Source of the DNA: DASUCS01 sp036275935 | Lineage (GTDB): Bacteria > Actinomycetota > Acidimicrobiia > Acidimicrobiales > JACDCH01 | Assembly: GCA_036275935.1 (NCBI GenBank) | Contig: DASUCS010000108.1 | Coordinates: 1 to 9,144 of the forward strand | DNA length: 9,144 bases | Direction: 5' to 3' | In this document: piece after piece, positions 1-6,236 of the stretch | Position numbering within the stretch: the stretch's first letter is position 1 | How the letters are laid out: each line of letters opens with the position of its first letter | Position numbers and translations under genes: made by a program | Notes under the pieces: model-generated | What the model saw: the letters and a program-made list of their open reading frames with translations, nothing else | The model's database searches: none | Told to the model about the DNA's origin: nothing

Positions 1-441
1 CTGGGCTTCCGGTGGCTGGAGGCGAACCGGCCGCCTTCGACGCGCGTGTCGGTGGTGCACGGCGACTTCCGTCACGGGAACTTCATCGTGAACTCGTCGG
101 GCCTCGCCGCGGTGCTCGACTGGGAGATCTCGCATCTCGGCGACCCGATGGAAGACCTCGGCTGGTTGTGCGTGAAGGCGTGGCGGTTCGGCGGGCAGAA
201 GCCCGTGGGAGGGTTCGGGGACTACGACGAGCTGTTCGGGGCGTACGGCGCCGCGGCTGGGGTCGATGTCGACGCCGAGGCGGTGCACTGGTGGGAGGTG
301 CTCGGCACGTTGAAGTGGGGTGTGATCTGCATCATGCAGGCGTCCGCCCACCTGGGCGGGTTCTCGCGATCGGTCGAGCTGGCGGCGATCGGACGGCGTG
401 TGTGCGAGCAGGAGTACGACCTGTTGCGGCTGCTCCCATGA
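1..441 (+). CDS. APH-fold phosphotransferase, C-terminal part (5' end outside window)
   Basis: The reading frame is open from base 1, so only the last 146 residues are present. Counting from base 1, they carry the kinase catalytic loop HGDFRHGN (residues 20-27; D22 would be the catalytic base, N27 a metal ligand) and the LDWE motif (39-42; D40 the DFG-like metal ligand). These are hallmarks of the aminoglycoside phosphotransferase / choline-kinase fold (PF01636). The segment after LDWE (HLGDPMEDLGWL) is typical of the ACAD10/11-like phosphotransferases that act in acyl-CoA metabolism rather than of antibiotic kinases. The stop codon overlaps the next start as ATGA, which suggests translational coupling with a DUF6285 partner. 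That pairing resembles LvaA-LvaB, which phosphorylates the 4-hydroxy group of hydroxyacyl-CoA. The family call is strong. The substrate is inference, and drug resistance is unlikely. Confidence 0.85.
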   Translation: MGFRWLEANRPPSTRVSVVHGDFRHGNFIVNSSGLAAVLDWEISHLGDPMEDLGWLCVKAWRFGGQKPVGGFGDYDELFGAYGAAAGVDVDAEAVHWWEVLGTLKWGVICIMQASAHLGGFSRSVELAAIGRRVCEQEYDLLRLLP

Positions 442-782
442 GCGAGCTCCACGGGAGGCCGACGAGTGAGGAGCTCGTCGAGGCCGTGCGCGAGTTCCTC
501 GAGAACGACGTGATGACGTCGACGGAAGGGCGCATCCAGTTCCACACGCGTGTCGCGGTGAACGTGTTGGGGATGGTGCAGCGCGAGATCGAGATGGGTC
601 CCGGGCAGGAAGCTGCGCATCGAGTCCGTCTGGAGGCACTCGGTTTCGACGACGACACCGCGCTCGCCGACGCGATCCGCAACGGCGACGTCGACGACCG
701 CTACGAGGAGATCAAGGCCGCGGTCTACGACTCCGTCATCGACAAGCTGAAGGTCGCCAACCCCAAGTACCTCGACACCTGA
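438..782 (+). CDS. DUF6285 (LvaB-like) small protein paired with the phosphotransferase
   Basis: This 114-residue protein starts at ATG 438, which shares ATGA with the stop of the kinase gene; an AGGAG at 410-414 is too far away to act, so coupled translation is likely. The N-terminus has the DUF6285 pattern: RPTSEELVEAVREFL (7-21), an acidic stretch ending in V-M, then GRIQFHTRVAVNVLGMVQRE (31-50). The rest is acidic and helical, with no signal peptide or membrane segment, so it is probably cytosolic. As I recall the family, such proteins sit beside APH-fold kinases and acyl-CoA dehydrogenases. Pseudomonas LvaB, a small protein needed for LvaA kinase activity on 4-hydroxyvaleryl-CoA, has the same size and position. 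I infer an accessory subunit of the upstream kinase. The open frame continues upstream to base 12, but that part only shadows the kinase gene. Confidence 0.75.
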   Translation: MSELHGRPTSEELVEAVREFLENDVMTSTEGRIQFHTRVAVNVLGMVQREIEMGPGQEAAHRVRLEALGFDDDTALADAIRNGDVDDRYEEIKAAVYDSVIDKLKVANPKYLDT

Positions 783-803
783 TCAGCGTTTGTGCGGTCG
801 TAT

Positions 804-820
804 CGCGCGCCCAGTGCGCG
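804..820. terminator. weak hairpin between convergent genes
   Basis: In the 65-base gap between the DUF6285 gene and the convergent fabI, CGCGC (804-808) can pair with GCGCG (816-820) around a 7-base loop. Only TTACT follows on the plus strand and no real T-run exists on either strand. Its position between two convergent stops is the main argument for a termination role. I see nothing else in the gap. Confidence 0.25.
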
Positions 821-847
821 TTACTACCGGCAGAACGGAGCGATCGG

Positions 848-1624
848 TCACGCGCCGACGGCGTGGAAGCCGCCGTCCACGTGGACGATCTCGCCGGTCG
901 TCTTCGGGAACCAGTCCGACAGCAGCGCGACGCAGGCGCGCCCGACCGCTTCGTAATCTCCCCGTACGTCCCAGCCGAGCGGGGCCCGGTCGTCCCATAC
1001 GTCCTCGAACTTGGCGAACGCGGGGATCGACTTCGCCGCCACCGTGCGGATCGGCCCGGCGGCCACGAGGTTCACGCGGATGCCCTTAGGTCCCAGCGAC
1101 CGCGCCATGTACCGGGATGCCGCCTCGAGACCCGCCTTCGCGACGCCCATCCAGTCGTACGCCGGCCAGGCCTGGGTGCTGTTGTCGAAATCGAGGCCGA
1201 CGATCGACCCGCCGTCCGGCATCAGCGGCGTCACCACCTCCGCCAGCGTCTTCAAGGAGTAGGTCGAGATCTGCAGCGCGACCGACACGTCGTCCCACGG
1301 CGCCTCCATGAACGCTCCGTCGCCCAGACATGACGCGGGTGCGAACCCGATGGCGTGCAACGCGCCGTCGACCGACCCCCACTTCTCACGGAGCTTCGTG
1401 CGGACGTCCTCGACGTGCGTGGCTTGCGTCACATCGAGCTCCCACACCTCGGGTTCGGTGGGCAGGCGGCGAGCAACGCGCTGCGTCAGTCCCATGCCGC
1501 GTCCCGCGCCAGTGAGCACGATCTCCGCGCCTTGTTCCTGGGCGATGCGAGCCGCGGCGAACGCCAACGAGTCGTCGGTCAACACACCGGTGACGAGGAT
1601 TCGCTTGCCGTCGAGCAGGCCCAT
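848..1624 (-). CDS. fabI: enoyl-[acyl-carrier-protein] reductase (NADH), InhA/FabI type
   Basis: The 258-residue protein would catalyse the last, NAD(P)H-dependent reduction of trans-2-enoyl-ACP in fatty acid elongation (FASII), in the cytosol. It is an atypical short-chain dehydrogenase. It starts MGLLDGKRILVTG, almost as in mycobacterial InhA, and has the extended GVLTDDSLAFAAA nucleotide-binding loop. Further motifs are HAIGFAP (90-96), GSIVGLDFD (139-147), the catalytic YxxMxxxK (Y156, M159, K163), NLVAAGPIRT (185-194) and ALLSDWFPKTTGEIVHVDGG near the end. It is slightly shorter than InhA (269), lacking part of the substrate-loop insertion after GPIRT. The residue matching InhA Ser94 is Ala91. 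The ATG at 1624 has no Shine-Dalgarno site, so a leaderless or near-leaderless mRNA is likely. It is transcribed alone in this window, divergent from the F420 operon and convergent with the kinase pair. Confidence 0.93.
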   Translation of the reverse strand: MGLLDGKRILVTGVLTDDSLAFAAARIAQEQGAEIVLTGAGRGMGLTQRVARRLPTEPEVWELDVTQATHVEDVRTKLREKWGSVDGALHAIGFAPASCLGDGAFMEAPWDDVSVALQISTYSLKTLAEVVTPLMPDGGSIVGLDFDNSTQAWPAYDWMGVAKAGLEAASRYMARSLGPKGIRVNLVAAGPIRTVAAKSIPAFAKFEDVWDDRAPLGWDVRGDYEAVGRACVALLSDWFPKTTGEIVHVDGGFHAVGA

Positions 1625-1636
1625 GAGCGGGGGAGG

Positions 1637-1642
1637 TTATTA
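1637..1642 (-). promoter_or_regulatory. candidate -10 box for fabI
   Basis: On the minus strand TAATAA lies 12 bases before the fabI ATG, an AT-rich spot in otherwise GC-rich DNA. Initiation about 7 bases downstream would leave a leader of about 5 bases, which fits the absence of a Shine-Dalgarno site. No convincing -35 box is visible. The call rests on position and composition only. Confidence 0.3.
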
Positions 1643-1664
1643 GAGGGGAATGAGGAAGCCTCGG

Positions 1665-1670
1665 TAAGGT
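1665..1670 (+). promoter_or_regulatory. candidate -10 box (TAAGGT) for the F420-oxidoreductase operon
   Basis: TAAGGT matches the actinobacterial TANNNT -10 pattern and ends 8 bases before the GTG at 1679. Transcription would then begin at the start codon itself, giving a leaderless mRNA. No Shine-Dalgarno site precedes the GTG, which supports this. The -35 region is not recognisable. It shares a 54-base intergenic region with the divergent fabI promoter. Confidence 0.4.
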
Positions 1671-1678
1671 CTCCCGTC

Positions 1679-2341
1679 GTGCGCATAGGGATCCTCGGGG
1701 GTACGGGTCCGGCGGGCAGCGCCTTGGCGGCAAGGCTGGCCTCCGTCGGATTCGACGTCGTGCTCGGCTCGCGGTCGGCGGAGCGCGCCGAGGCGACCAC
1801 CAAGGAGCTGCTCGAGCGTTGGGCCGGACGGCAGCTGCAGATCGAGCCCAGCGACAACGCCGGCGCCGCGGCGGCTGACCTCATCGTGCTGGCGACGCCG
1901 TGGGACGGCGCGTCGCAAACGGTCCAGTCGGTCGAACAGCTGCTCCACGGCAAGGTCGTGGTCTCCATGGCCAACGCGCTCACCCGCATCGGCAAGGAGT
2001 TCCAGCCGCTGGTGCCTCCTCGCGGCTCCGTCGCCGCCAGCGTGCAGGCCGCCGTGCCCGACTGCCAGGTGTCCGCCGCCTTCCACCACGTGCCCGCCAA
2101 GGAGCTCGGCGACCTGGATCACCCGATCGAGAGCGACGTGCTGATCTGTTCCGATCACCGACGGGCGACCGACGCCACGATCGAGCTCGTGCACAAGATC
2201 CCGAACATGCGCCCGCTCGATGCCGGTGAGCTGTCGCTGGCCACGCCGATCGAGTCGTTCACCGCCGTGCTCCTCCAGCTCAACGTCCGCTACCGCACTC
2301 GGGTAGCCGTGAAGTTCACGGGGATCAACGAGGTCGAGTAG
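1679..2341 (+). CDS. npdG: NADPH-dependent F420 reductase (F420H2:NADP+ oxidoreductase)
   Basis: The 220-residue cytosolic protein would transfer hydride between NADP(H) and the deazaflavin coenzyme F420. It opens with MRIGILGGTGPAGSALAARL, a Rossmann GxGxxG motif, followed by VVLGSRS (27-33), whose Ser31-Arg32 is the usual NADPH 2'-phosphate pocket. A second family block is DLIVLATPWDGA, close to the Fno signature, and AFHHVPAKELGDLD and NMRPLDAGELS match archaeal and actinobacterial Fno in order and spacing. The GTG at 1679 is chosen because it puts the Rossmann strand at the N-terminus, as in the family. The frame stays open upstream to 1355, but that part runs antisense through fabI. It overlaps the next gene by one base (TAGTG), so the two are probably cotranscribed. 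It implies that the organism makes or uses F420. Confidence 0.88.
   Translation: MRIGILGGTGPAGSALAARLASVGFDVVLGSRSAERAEATTKELLERWAGRQLQIEPSDNAGAAAADLIVLATPWDGASQTVQSVEQLLHGKVVVSMANALTRIGKEFQPLVPPRGSVAASVQAAVPDCQVSAAFHHVPAKELGDLDHPIESDVLICSDHRRATDATIELVHKIPNMRPLDAGELSLATPIESFTAVLLQLNVRYRTRVAVKFTGINEVE
2330..2334 (+). promoter_or_regulatory. ribosome binding site deciding the mshC-like start
   Basis: GAGGT sits inside the end of the F420-reductase gene, 6 bases before GTG 2341 and 9 before ATG 2344. Both starts fall within usable spacing and differ by one residue; the GTG is closer to optimal. Confidence 0.5.
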
Positions 2342-3456
2342 TGATGCGGCTCTACGACACGGCGCGGCGTGAGGTCGTGCCATTCGAGCCGGGGCCGGTC
2401 GTCACGATGTACACGTGCGGCATCACGCCGTACGACGCGACGCACCTCGGTCACGCGACGGCCTACGTCACCTACGACGTGTTGCAGCGCCGGTTGCGCG
2501 ACCTCGGGCACGACACGAAATGCGTGCGCAACGTCACCGATGTCGACGACTCGATCCTCGGCAAGGCTCGTTCGCTGGGCGTGCACTACCTCGATCTCGC
2601 GGCCGCCGAGACGGCGCGGTTCGACAACGACATGGTGGCGTTGAACGTGCTGCCCTGCTGGAGCGAACCCCGCGCGACCTCCGCCATCCCCGACATCCGC
2701 GGCTTCATCGGCATGGTGCTGGATCGCGGCCACGCCTACCAGGCGGGTGGCGCCGTGTACTTCGACGTCAACAGCTTCCCGGACTTCGGGTCCGTGTCGC
2801 ACTACACGCGCGAGCAGATGCTGGACTTCGCGGCAGAGCGCGGCGGCAACGTCGAGGACCCGAACAAGCGCGACCCGCTCGACTTCGTGCTCTGGCAGCC
2901 GTCGCTCGACGACGAGCCGTCGTGGGAGTCGCTGTGGGGCCCCGGCCGTCCCGGCTGGCACATCGAATGCTCCGCGCTGGCGCTGCGCGAGCTGGGCACG
3001 ACCATCGACCTGCACGGCGGCGGCGCGGATCTGATCTTCCCGCATCACGAGTGCGAGCGGGCTCAGTCCGAGGCCGCGACCGGTGAGCCCTTCGTGCGGC
3101 ACTGGATGCACCAGGCCATGGTGCGGATGGACGGCGAGAAGATGTCGAAGTCGCTCGGCAACCTCGTGTTCGTGTCCGACCTTCTCAAGACGTGGGATGC
3201 GCCCGCCATCCGCACGATGATCGTCGAGAACCACTACCGCACGGAGTGGGAGTGGGACGAGAGCCGAATGCCCCGCGCCGCCGACCGCTTGGAGCGTTGG
3301 CGGGCTGCAGGTGCAGGTGACGGCGGTCTGGACGGCGTGCGCGACGCACTCGATGACGACCTCGACACACCGAGCGCCGTCAAGGCGATTGACAAGGCCG
3401 CTGAACGCGGAGAGGGCGTTTCAAAGGCGGCGGCACTTCTCGGGATCGACCTGTAA
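2341..3456 (+). CDS. mshC: MshC-like L-cysteine:glucosaminyl-inositol ligase (CysS paralogue)
   Basis: This 371-residue class I synthetase-fold enzyme would activate cysteine with ATP and, if MshC, join it to GlcN-inositol in mycothiol synthesis. The N-terminal block CGITPYDATHLGHA (26-39) is the MshC form of the cysteine-binding and HIGH region; true CysS has CGPTVYD. The zinc and cysteine site is C26, C210 (GWHIEC), H235 and E239 (FPHHECE), and the ATP loop is KMSKS (267-271). It stops at ALLGIDL, near the MshC terminus, and lacks the roughly 90-residue anticodon-binding domain of CysS (about 460). However, the stretch from FPHHECE to KMSKSLGN reads more like CysS, including the fourth zinc ligand Glu, which mycobacterial MshC lacks as I recall it. 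The alternative is a CysS paralogue of unknown acceptor. GTG 2341 or ATG 2344 may be the start. Confidence 0.72.
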   Translation: MMRLYDTARREVVPFEPGPVVTMYTCGITPYDATHLGHATAYVTYDVLQRRLRDLGHDTKCVRNVTDVDDSILGKARSLGVHYLDLAAAETARFDNDMVALNVLPCWSEPRATSAIPDIRGFIGMVLDRGHAYQAGGAVYFDVNSFPDFGSVSHYTREQMLDFAAERGGNVEDPNKRDPLDFVLWQPSLDDEPSWESLWGPGRPGWHIECSALALRELGTTIDLHGGGADLIFPHHECERAQSEAATGEPFVRHWMHQAMVRMDGEKMSKSLGNLVFVSDLLKTWDAPAIRTMIVENHYRTEWEWDESRMPRAADRLERWRAAGAGDGGLDGVRDALDDDLDTPSAVKAIDKAAERGEGVSKAAALLGIDL

Positions 3457-3476
3457 CAATCGGGTAGGTGGCCGAG

Positions 3477-4256
3477 ATGCCCGAGCACGACCAGCGCGAA
3501 TACGGGCAGCTCTACACCGTCGCGAAGCGGGTGCTGACCCCGCTGTTCCGGTTCGGCTGGCGCGTGAAGGTGTCGGGCCTGGAGAACGTCCCGGAACACG
3601 GGCCCGCCATTCTGTGCCCGAACCACACCTCGGTGATCGACTCGTTCATGATGCCGCTCGTCCTGCCGCGCCGGATCACGTTCGTCGGCAAGGCCGAGTA
3701 CATGGACGACTGGAAGACGAAATTCATCTTCCCGGCAATGGGCATGATCCCGATCGACCGCGGTGGCGGAAAGGCCGCGGTGCGAGCACTGAACACCGCG
3801 GCGCGCGTGCTCGAGCGCGGCGAGCTGTTCGGCATCTACCCCGAGGGCACCCGTTCGCGTGACGGCAGGCTGCACAAGGGTCACACCGGCGCGGCGCGCC
3901 TGTCGCTGCGCACTCGGGCGCCGATCATCCCTGTCGGCATGCGCGGCACACGGGACATCCAGCCGCCCGACGCGAAGTTCCCCAAGCCGTTCAAGGTGTG
4001 CAGCGTCGCGTTCGGCACGCCGGTGGAGCCCGATCGCTACAGCGACCGTGAGGACCGGCTCGTGCTGCGCCAGATGATCGACGAAGTGATGTTCAGCATC
4101 CGCGAGCTGTCGGGGCAGGAGTACATCGACGCCTACGCGACGAAGAAGGCCGAGGGTCTCCCGACCGAGGTGGTGCACATCGCGGCGCCCCCCGCGCCGC
4201 GTCGCTCGTCCGCCGACGTGCTGAATGCAGCAGGAGCCATCGCAGCCGCTCAGTAG
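3477..4256 (+). CDS. PlsC-like 1-acylglycerol-3-phosphate O-acyltransferase
   Basis: The 259-residue protein belongs to the PlsC/LPLAT family, which moves a fatty acyl group to lysophosphatidate or a related acceptor at the inner face of the membrane. From ATG 3477 the family blocks appear in order: NHTSVID (49-55; catalytic H50 and D55), the acceptor-binding IPIDRGGGKAA region (91-101), YPEGTRSRDG (121-130) and PIIPVG (149-154). There is no clear transmembrane helix, so it probably attaches peripherally. The last 30 or so residues form an Ala/Pro-rich, probably disordered tail. ATG 3477 is preferred because AGGTGG (3466-3471) lies 5 bases upstream; GTG 3468, three codons earlier, is the alternative. 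It begins 20 bases after the mshC-like stop and ends 12 before thrS, so it belongs to the same operon. The acyl acceptor is not proven. Confidence 0.87.
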   Translation: MPEHDQREYGQLYTVAKRVLTPLFRFGWRVKVSGLENVPEHGPAILCPNHTSVIDSFMMPLVLPRRITFVGKAEYMDDWKTKFIFPAMGMIPIDRGGGKAAVRALNTAARVLERGELFGIYPEGTRSRDGRLHKGHTGAARLSLRTRAPIIPVGMRGTRDIQPPDAKFPKPFKVCSVAFGTPVEPDRYSDREDRLVLRQMIDEVMFSIRELSGQEYIDAYATKKAEGLPTEVVHIAAPPAPRRSSADVLNAAGAIAAAQ

Positions 4257-4260
4257 CTTG

Positions 4261-4266
4261 GGAGGT
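4261..4266 (+). promoter_or_regulatory. strong but very close ribosome binding site of thrS
   Basis: GGAGGT is the best Shine-Dalgarno match in the window but lies only 2 bases before ATG 4269 (3 if the core is GGAGG). No in-frame ATG or GTG follows at a better distance without cutting the TGS domain. The 12-base gap holds no T-box leader or attenuator. Confidence 0.5.
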
Positions 4267-4268
4267 CT

Positions 4269-6230
4269 ATGCCTTCCGACCACCAGATCACAGTCCGGCT
4301 TCCCGATGGTTCGACGCGCGGCGTCACCACCGGGACGACTGCCGGCGATCTGGCGGCGGACATCGGGTCGAAGCTCCGCAAGGCTGCGGTGATCGCCCGC
4401 GTCAACGGCGTGGAGCGTGACCTCGTGTGGCCGCTCGAGGACGGCGACGAAGTCGCGATCATCACCGACTCGGACGACCGTGGGCTCTACACGATCCGGC
4501 ACTCGACCGCGCACGTGCTCGCACAGGCGGTGCTCGACCTGTATCCGGGTGCGACGTTCGGTATCGGTCCACCGGTCGAGGACGGCTTCTACTACGACTT
4601 CGAGCTCCCGGACGGCGAGCACTTCAAGGAAGACGACCTCCCGCGCATCGAGGCGCGCATGCGGGAGATCATCAAGGAGCAGCAGCCGTTCATCCGCGAC
4701 GAGATCGGGGCGGACGAGGCCCGCACGGTCTTCAAGGATAACAAGTACAAGCTGGAGATCATCGACGACGCGTCGACGGACCCGATGTCGGCGACGGAGT
4801 CCGGGCTCGTGCGCACGTACGAGAACCCGCCGAGGTTCATCGACCTCTGTCGCGGTCCGCACGTGGAGCACACGGGCCGTCACCTCGGTCACTTCAAGCT
4901 GATGCGCGTCGCCGGTGCGTACTGGCGCGGCGACGAGAAGAATCCACAGCTGCAACGCATCTACGGCACGGCCTGGGCGTCGAAGAAGGATCTCGAGGCG
5001 CACCTGCACCGACTCGAAGAAGCGGCGAAGCGCGACCACCGCAAGCTGGCCGTGGAGCTCGATCTCTTGAGCTTCCCCGACGAGCTCGGTGGTGGGCTCG
5101 CGGTGTGGCACCCGAAGGGTGCCATCGTCCGCAAGCTCATGGAGGACTACAGCCGCGAGCGTCACCTCAACGGCGGCTACGAGTTCGCGTACACGCCGCA
5201 CATCTCCAACGGTCGGCTCTTCGAGATCAGCGGCCACCTCGACTTCTACGCCGACGGCATGTACCCGCCGATGGAGATGGACAACGGCGTGTACTACCCG
5301 AAGCCGATGAACTGTCCCGGGCACATCCTCGTGTACCGCAGCCGGCAGCGGTCGTATCGCGAGCTGCCGCTGCGGATCTACGAGCTCGGCACCGTGTACC
5401 GCTACGAGCGGGCCGGAACGTTGCACGGCCTCATGCGCATCCGCGGTTTCACGCAGGACGACAGCCACATCTTCTGCACGCCCGACCAAGCGCACGACGA
5501 GATCGTGTCGCTGTTGCGGTTCGTGCTCTCGGTGCTGCGGGCGTTCGGTTTCGATGACTTCGAGGCGAACCTGTCGACGATGCCCGTCGACAAGCATGTT
5601 GGGAGCGACGACGCGTGGGAAGCCGCGACGGAGGCACTGCGCAACGCGCTCGTGTCCGAAGGGCTCGACTACGACATGGACGAGGGCGGTGGCGCGTTCT
5701 ACGGTCCCAAGATCGACGTGCACGTACGCGATGCGATCGGTCGCAAGTGGCAGCTGTCGACGATCCAGTACGACTTCAACATGGCGCACCGGTTCGGGCT
5801 CGAGTTCGTGGGCGCGGACAACCAGCGCCACGAGCCGATCATGATCCACCGAGCACTGTTCGGCTCCGTCGAACGGTTCTTCGGTGTGTTGCTCGAGCAC
5901 TTCGCTGGCGCGTTTCCCGCATGGCTCGCGCCGGTGCAGGCACGCGTGCTGCCGGTGTCCGCCGATCACGAGCCGTACGCGGTTCGCGTGGTCGACCGGC
6001 TGAAGGCCGACGGGTTCCGCGTGGACATGGTGGAAGCGTCTGAAGGGCTCGGCGGCCGTATTCGCAAGGCGAAGCTCGAGAAGCTGCCGTACGTGTTGGT
6101 GGTCGGCAACGATGACGTCGAGCACGGAACGGTCGGCGTGAACGCGCGCGGGAGCGACCATCCCGAGCGCGACGTGCACGTCGACGAGTTCGCGGAACGG
6201 CTCGCCGCCGACGTCACCGCCAAGGCCTGA
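4269..6230 (+). CDS. thrS: threonine--tRNA ligase
   Basis: This full-length, 653-residue class II synthetase charges tRNA-Thr with threonine and edits mischarged serine. A TGS domain (about 5-67) begins QITVRLPDGS. The editing domain (about 70-235) carries HSTAH (78-82), DGFYYDF and IDLCRGPH with Cys194. The catalytic core has MNCPGH (Cys349), the motif 2 loop ending GFTQDDSHIFC (His400), and IMIHRALFGSVERF (His527, motif 3 Arg536). Cys349, His400 and His527 correspond to the three zinc ligands that select threonine. The anticodon-binding domain (about 555-653) includes YVLVVGNDDVEHGTVGV. All key residues are present. It is fourth in the operon, and the HIT gene starts 6 bases later, the same order as thrS-Rv2613c in mycobacteria. 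Confidence 0.97.
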   Translation: MPSDHQITVRLPDGSTRGVTTGTTAGDLAADIGSKLRKAAVIARVNGVERDLVWPLEDGDEVAIITDSDDRGLYTIRHSTAHVLAQAVLDLYPGATFGIGPPVEDGFYYDFELPDGEHFKEDDLPRIEARMREIIKEQQPFIRDEIGADEARTVFKDNKYKLEIIDDASTDPMSATESGLVRTYENPPRFIDLCRGPHVEHTGRHLGHFKLMRVAGAYWRGDEKNPQLQRIYGTAWASKKDLEAHLHRLEEAAKRDHRKLAVELDLLSFPDELGGGLAVWHPKGAIVRKLMEDYSRERHLNGGYEFAYTPHISNGRLFEISGHLDFYADGMYPPMEMDNGVYYPKPMNCPGHILVYRSRQRSYRELPLRIYELGTVYRYERAGTLHGLMRIRGFTQDDSHIFCTPDQAHDEIVSLLRFVLSVLRAFGFDDFEANLSTMPVDKHVGSDDAWEAATEALRNALVSEGLDYDMDEGGGAFYGPKIDVHVRDAIGRKWQLSTIQYDFNMAHRFGLEFVGADNQRHEPIMIHRALFGSVERFFGVLLEHFAGAFPAWLAPVQARVLPVSADHEPYAVRVVDRLKADGFRVDMVEASEGLGGRIRKAKLEKLPYVLVVGNDDVEHGTVGVNARGSDHPERDVHVDEFAERLAADVTAKA

Positions 6231-6236
6231 CGGACG

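Noticed and set aside
12..437. Upstream extension of the DUF6285 frame.
   Set aside because: It is an out-of-frame, Arg/Gly-rich shadow of the phosphotransferase, which carries the true motifs in the other frame.
1..441. Aminoglycoside resistance gene.
   Set aside because: APH-like motifs alone do not show resistance; the HLGDPMEDLGW context and DUF6285 partner fit acyl-CoA-linked kinases, and no mobile or resistance context is present.
1355..1678. N-terminal extension of the F420-reductase frame upstream of GTG 1679.
   Set aside because: It runs antisense through fabI and has no family similarity; the Rossmann motif starts right at GTG 1679.
2341..3456. A truncated cysS pseudogene that lost its anticodon domain.
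   Set aside because: The end ALLGIDL matches the natural MshC terminus, the catalytic motifs are intact, and the next gene follows after about 20 bases with no remnant of the missing domain.
4257..4268. T-box or other leader riboswitch for thrS.
   Set aside because: Only 12 bases separate plsC from thrS, too short for any leader structure.
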